A stretch of 22,910 nucleotides of DNA, taken from contig KE647278.1 in the NCBI GenBank assembly GCA_000447185.1, positions 1 to 22,910 of the forward strand, given 5' to 3'. The stretch is from Vairimorpha apis BRL 01 (taxonomy: Eukaryota > Microsporidia > Nosematidae). Positions 20,247-22,910 of the stretch are shown in pieces. Under the pieces are notes generated by a model. It made no database searches, had not been told where the DNA came from, and was given only the letters and a program-made list of their open reading frames with translations. Every line of letters starts with the position of its first letter. Position 1 is the stretch's first letter. A program made the position numbers and the translations under genes.

Positions 20247-20457
20247 ATGGGGAATAGCAGATTCAGTAGAAGGTGTTTTTAAAGATTTTGCATCTTTAAT
20301 TTATTTCTTTTTATTTGTTGTATTTATTCTTATAATCGTATTTATAATTATGAAATTATGTGAACCAACACCAGAAGAAAGACTTGAAAGACAACTTAGA
20401 GAAGAACGAATGTATAGAGAGGCTCGTGAAAGAGCAGAACGTGAAAATAAAAAATAA
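20247..20457 (+). CDS. Small single-pass membrane protein with charged tail, 69 residues, frameshift at start
   Basis: From 20248 to the TAA at 20455-20457 one frame encodes a clearly protein-like sequence. A short soluble start (GIADSVEGVFKDFAS) leads to one strongly hydrophobic helix (LIYFFLFVVFILIIVFIIM). The tail is highly charged and Arg/Glu-rich (EERLERQLREER, then REARERAEREN), probably a cytosolic helix. The only nearby ATG, 20247-20249, is out of frame by one base. It would be in frame if GGGG at 20249-20252 were GGG. The gene sits between the kinase and the convergent Trm8 gene, 84 nt after the kinase stop. I do not recognise the family; single-span proteins with a basic/acidic tail include ER and SNARE-associated types. 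Confidence 0.6.
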
Positions 20458-20458
20458 A
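20453..20458 (+). terminator. AATAAA signal containing the stop codon of the small membrane gene
   Basis: The coding end AAA TAA plus A forms AATAAA around the stop. Confidence 0.3.
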
Positions 20459-20552
20459 AGAGGAACAACTTTTTTCAATGTAAATAAATTTAAACTTTTA
20501 ATTTTTTTATTAAATAAAATTTTGTTGCAATAAAACATTAAGAAAAAATATT

Positions 20553-21202
20553 TTATATTTTTTCAAATATACATGCAAATGTTTCGCCTGTTTTTATACC
20601 TGCTCTCATTGCTTCGTCTGTATTTTTATATGTTAGTGAATAATAAAGATCTTTGTCTTCTTCTTCCACTTTTTTAAAAAGTTTAGAATTTAAGATAGTA
20701 TTTACCATATCATCATATAAAGATTTAACATCAGTTGAAATATATAATCTTCCATTATTATTCAAAATATATTCTAATGTGCTTATCATTTGTTTACAAA
20801 TTATGCGTCCTTTTTGCTTTCTTTTTTAAAGTGGGGATCTGGAAATAAAACAAAAATTTTTTCAAGTGAGTTTTTTTCAAAAAAATTTACTAAAAATAAT
20901 AAAGCGTTAGTTTTAATAACGGCACAATTTGTAAGTTGTTTTTCTTTGATTTTTGCTTTAACATATTCTGTAACTTTATTGCGGATTTCTAATCCCAACA
21001 CATTTTTTGTATGTTCTTTTGCCAAATCCATAATAAATTTTCCGTAACCACATCCTATGTCGAGAAAAACTGGAGGCTTTCCGTTGTCAAAATGATCATA
21101 CCAATTTATCCTGGATGGATTTAAAGGAATACTTACGTCTACATCTTTGAACGGATTTGCATGTGCACGTTGTCTATAATCACGTTTACTAATTTCAGAC
21201 AT
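20553..21202 (-). CDS. TRM8: tRNA (guanine-46-N7)-methyltransferase Trm8, single frameshift
   Basis: Class I SAM-dependent methyltransferase that makes m7G46 in the variable loop of tRNAs, acting with the WD protein Trm82. The N-terminal hallmark RQRAHANPFKD is at residues 11-21. Motif I VFLDIGCGYGKF (about 45-56) binds SAM, LGLEIR is motif II, and FPDPHFKK is the family signature. The first frame stops soon after that signature. The correct frame continues with an RIICKQ segment and then MISTLEYILNNNGRLYISTD, ending GETFACIFEKI. The break is the six-A coding-strand run at 20822-20827; seven A gives 216 residues, shorter than yeast Trm8 (286) because the N-terminal extension is absent. GGGG lies 1 nt before the start codon. 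No TRM82 is visible in the window. Confidence 0.93.
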
Positions 21203-21203
21203 A

Positions 21204-21207
21204 CCCC
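21204..21207 (-). promoter_or_regulatory. GGG-type start-proximal motif, TRM8
   Basis: The minus strand reads GGGGT directly before the ATG at 21202. This is the GGG variant of the microsporidian start-proximal signal and fixes the start. Confidence 0.65.
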
Positions 21208-21984
21208 TAAAAATGAATATTTTAAAGATCTTAATTTTTTATTAACAATTAAGATTTATACAATTTAAATTGACACAAAAAATTGTTTATATATATTTGT
21301 TCAAATGAATGCTGTTTATTTCTCTAATTTTTTTATTAAAATTTAATAAATAATTTTTACTTTTTTTAATTTATATAATATTAAATATATAAAAAATCTT
21401 AAATTTTTATTTGCAAAAAATTATAAATAAAACATGTTTTTAATTATACTATAAAATATATAAAAGAAAATCAAAATCCTATTTGTAATTTAAAACAAAA
21501 CTTTACAGTTTGTTTTAAAATGTTAAAACAAAAAAACATTTTTTATTCATAGTAATTTCATAAAAAAGTTAATCTTTTGTTTGATTTAGAGAATAAATAT
21601 CAATTTTAATTATTGTACATAACTATATAGAAAACCACACACAAGCGTTCATCTAATTCTATGTTTTTAAAATGATACAAAAGATCTAAGCTATGGAACC
21701 TTGTTTGGTAAATACATTAAAGAAGATTAGCAAGAGATTTTTGAGAATAAAATATAAAACTAAAGTATATATACTATTTTGTCTATATCTAATCTTGGCA
21801 ATAGGATTACATAAGATTTAAAACTTTATACCCTAACCAAATATTAATAATAATATAGAAACAAAGCTTGAAACTTTTAAAAATAAAAATATATAATTCA
21901 TATTTTTATACAAAAATATACTAAAAGAAAATCATACTAAAATTTAAATATTAACTTTAATTAATAAAATAATTAATATAAATA
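21208..21984. other. AT-rich intergenic region with one weak small ORF
   Basis: About 0.8 kb between the TRM8 start and the transporter stop. A richer patch at about 21610-21840 contains a 42-codon frame described separately. Otherwise nothing supportable. Confidence 0.55.
21693..21821 (+). CDS. Doubtful 42-residue ORF with one hydrophobic segment
   Basis: ATG at 21693 to TAA at 21819-21821 in a locally GC-richer patch. The peptide starts MEPCLVNTLKKISKRFLRIK, then a hydrophobic run (VYILFCLYLILAIGL) that could span a membrane. No CCC/GGG motif upstream. It could be a real small protein, an exon, or part of a decayed element: the patch continues upstream as ENHTQAFI before a stop. Confidence 0.22.
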   Translation: MEPCLVNTLKKISKRFLRIKYKTKVYILFCLYLILAIGLHKI

Positions 21985-22910
21985 TCATTTTTCGTAAATT
22001 GCAGAACTTTGTACATCTATCACAGTTCCATCAACTATAAAACCATTATTTTGTTCCATTGTATTTTGTGTATCAATTTGTATATTAATAATTTCAATTC
22101 CGTATTTTTCCTTTAAAATATTTTTTATATTTTTTAATAAAATTTCATAATCGTAAATAAGTAAATCATCTACAAGCACATTTATCATAGCTGCTTGTAT
22201 ATTTGTAGAAAGCGACCATACAAAAATATTGATTATTTTATATACACATTCAATTTCTAAAATGTCATTCTTAATATCTTTAATATTAATTCCTTTTGGT
22301 GTGCCTTCAGATAAAATATGTAAACCATCTTTGATTATAAAAATAGTAGAAGAAAAAACTATAATTGAAAATAAAATTGTACAAATAACATCGAACATGG
22401 AATTTTTAGGATAAAAAAAGTAAATATTCCAGCCAAAATTACACCTACCGACTGAATTAAATCTCCAAGAATATGAATATAAGTTGCTCTTATGTTTAAA
22501 TTTTTATGTTTTAGCTGATGATTATAATCTTTGTAATGTAATACATATATGGCTAAAATATTTACAAATAACCCTATTACAGCAATTGCAAAAAACATGC
22601 CACCATCAATTTCTTTAGGATGTACAATTTTATGAATGGATTCGAATAATAAATATCCAACAGCTAACCAAATTAGTGATACTGAAATTAATGATCCAAT
22701 TATTTCAATACGATGGTATCCAAAGGACATTTTTAAAGTAGCAGGTTTTTTAGACAAATGAAGTGCTCCTAAGCTAACACCAAATCCGAAAATATCAACT
22801 AATAGATGAACAGAGTCTGCTAACAATGATAAACTATTTGTTTTATAATGACCCCATAATTCTAATAGCATAAAAATTCCTATTATGATTGAAGCTTTTA
22901 TTATTTTGAA
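21985..22910 (-). CDS. Cation diffusion facilitator (ZnT/Zrc1 type zinc transporter), partial, single frameshift
   Basis: Proton-coupled exporter moving Zn2+ out of the cytosol across the vacuolar, Golgi or plasma membrane. TM2 carries ADSVHLLVD (HxxxD); TM5 carries YIHILGD (HxxxD), so the metal site is the HDHD form typical of zinc. TM3-TM4 (SLISVSLIWLAVGYLLFES and MFFAIAVIGLFVNILAIYVL) and a short His-containing loop (HYKDYNHQLKHKN) lie between. The conserved SxGV precedes TM6, and EGTPKGI opens the cytosolic C-terminal domain. The first frame ends at 22359; TM6 continues as FDVICTILFS in a second frame. The break is the seven-T coding-strand run at 22413-22419, where eight T would restore continuity. 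The 5' end is missing: the frame is open to the window edge, so TM1 is only partly present. Confidence 0.9.

Noticed and set aside
20356..21047. Antisense frames over the small membrane protein and TRM8
   Set aside because: Shadows of better-supported genes on the opposite strand.
2427..22419. A shared programmed ribosomal frameshifting system
   Set aside because: The breaks differ in direction and lack a common heptamer; two are not in long runs, and I saw no consistent downstream structure.
1..22910. tRNA, rRNA, CRISPR arrays and intact mobile elements
   Set aside because: Read for B-box-like GGTTCGA segments, cloverleaf pairs, spaced short repeats and transposase motifs; none was found. 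The two repeat arrays are head-to-tail tandem repeats without spacers.

Overview
The window looks like microsporidian nuclear DNA: very AT-rich, with compact intron-poor genes, short versions of eukaryotic proteins, and a large secreted protein that resembles polar tube protein 3. At least six genes carry a CCC- or GGG-type motif within about 10 nt upstream of the likely start codon, a promoter signal described for Microsporidia. Intergenic regions are unusually long for the group (up to about 3.8 kb), which suggests an expanded, AT-rich genome. The species cannot be named from the sequence.

Layout. 22-4321 (-): a roughly 1,430-residue secreted PTP3-like protein, broken by four frameshifts. 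4827-5132: a three-copy tandem repeat of about 102 bp. 5256-6068 (-): SEC13. 6123-9907: AT-rich DNA holding an ATG-less coding-like island at 6471-6611 and a weaker island near 7890-8165. 9916-12464 (+): translation elongation factor 2, with one frameshift. 12849-13067: a second tandem repeat, followed by a degraded coding-like island and a doubtful membrane ORF at 13758-14054. 14867-15148 (-) and 15267-15635 (+): a divergent pair, an NC2-alpha-like histone-fold protein and an unrecognised 122-residue protein. 15636-18086: AT-rich, no convincing gene. 18111-19101 (+): SF3b145/Cus1 splicing factor, one frameshift. 19279-20162 (+): Ser/Thr kinase, one frameshift. 20247-20457 (+): small single-pass membrane protein, one frameshift at its start. 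20553-21202 (-): Trm8 tRNA methyltransferase, one frameshift. 21985-22910 (-): cation diffusion facilitator (ZnT type), one frameshift, cut off by the window end.

The genes are mainly housekeeping (translation, tRNA modification, splicing, vesicle coat, transcription, metal transport) plus one invasion-apparatus protein. They do not form one pathway. The most striking feature is that seven of the ten better-supported genes are interrupted by single-base frameshifts, ten in all. Most lie in homopolymer runs, and each whole gene returns to frame with single-base changes. EF2 and Trm8 are conserved and probably essential, so base-calling errors are the likeliest cause; transcriptional slippage is the interesting alternative. 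No clear new biological system was found.
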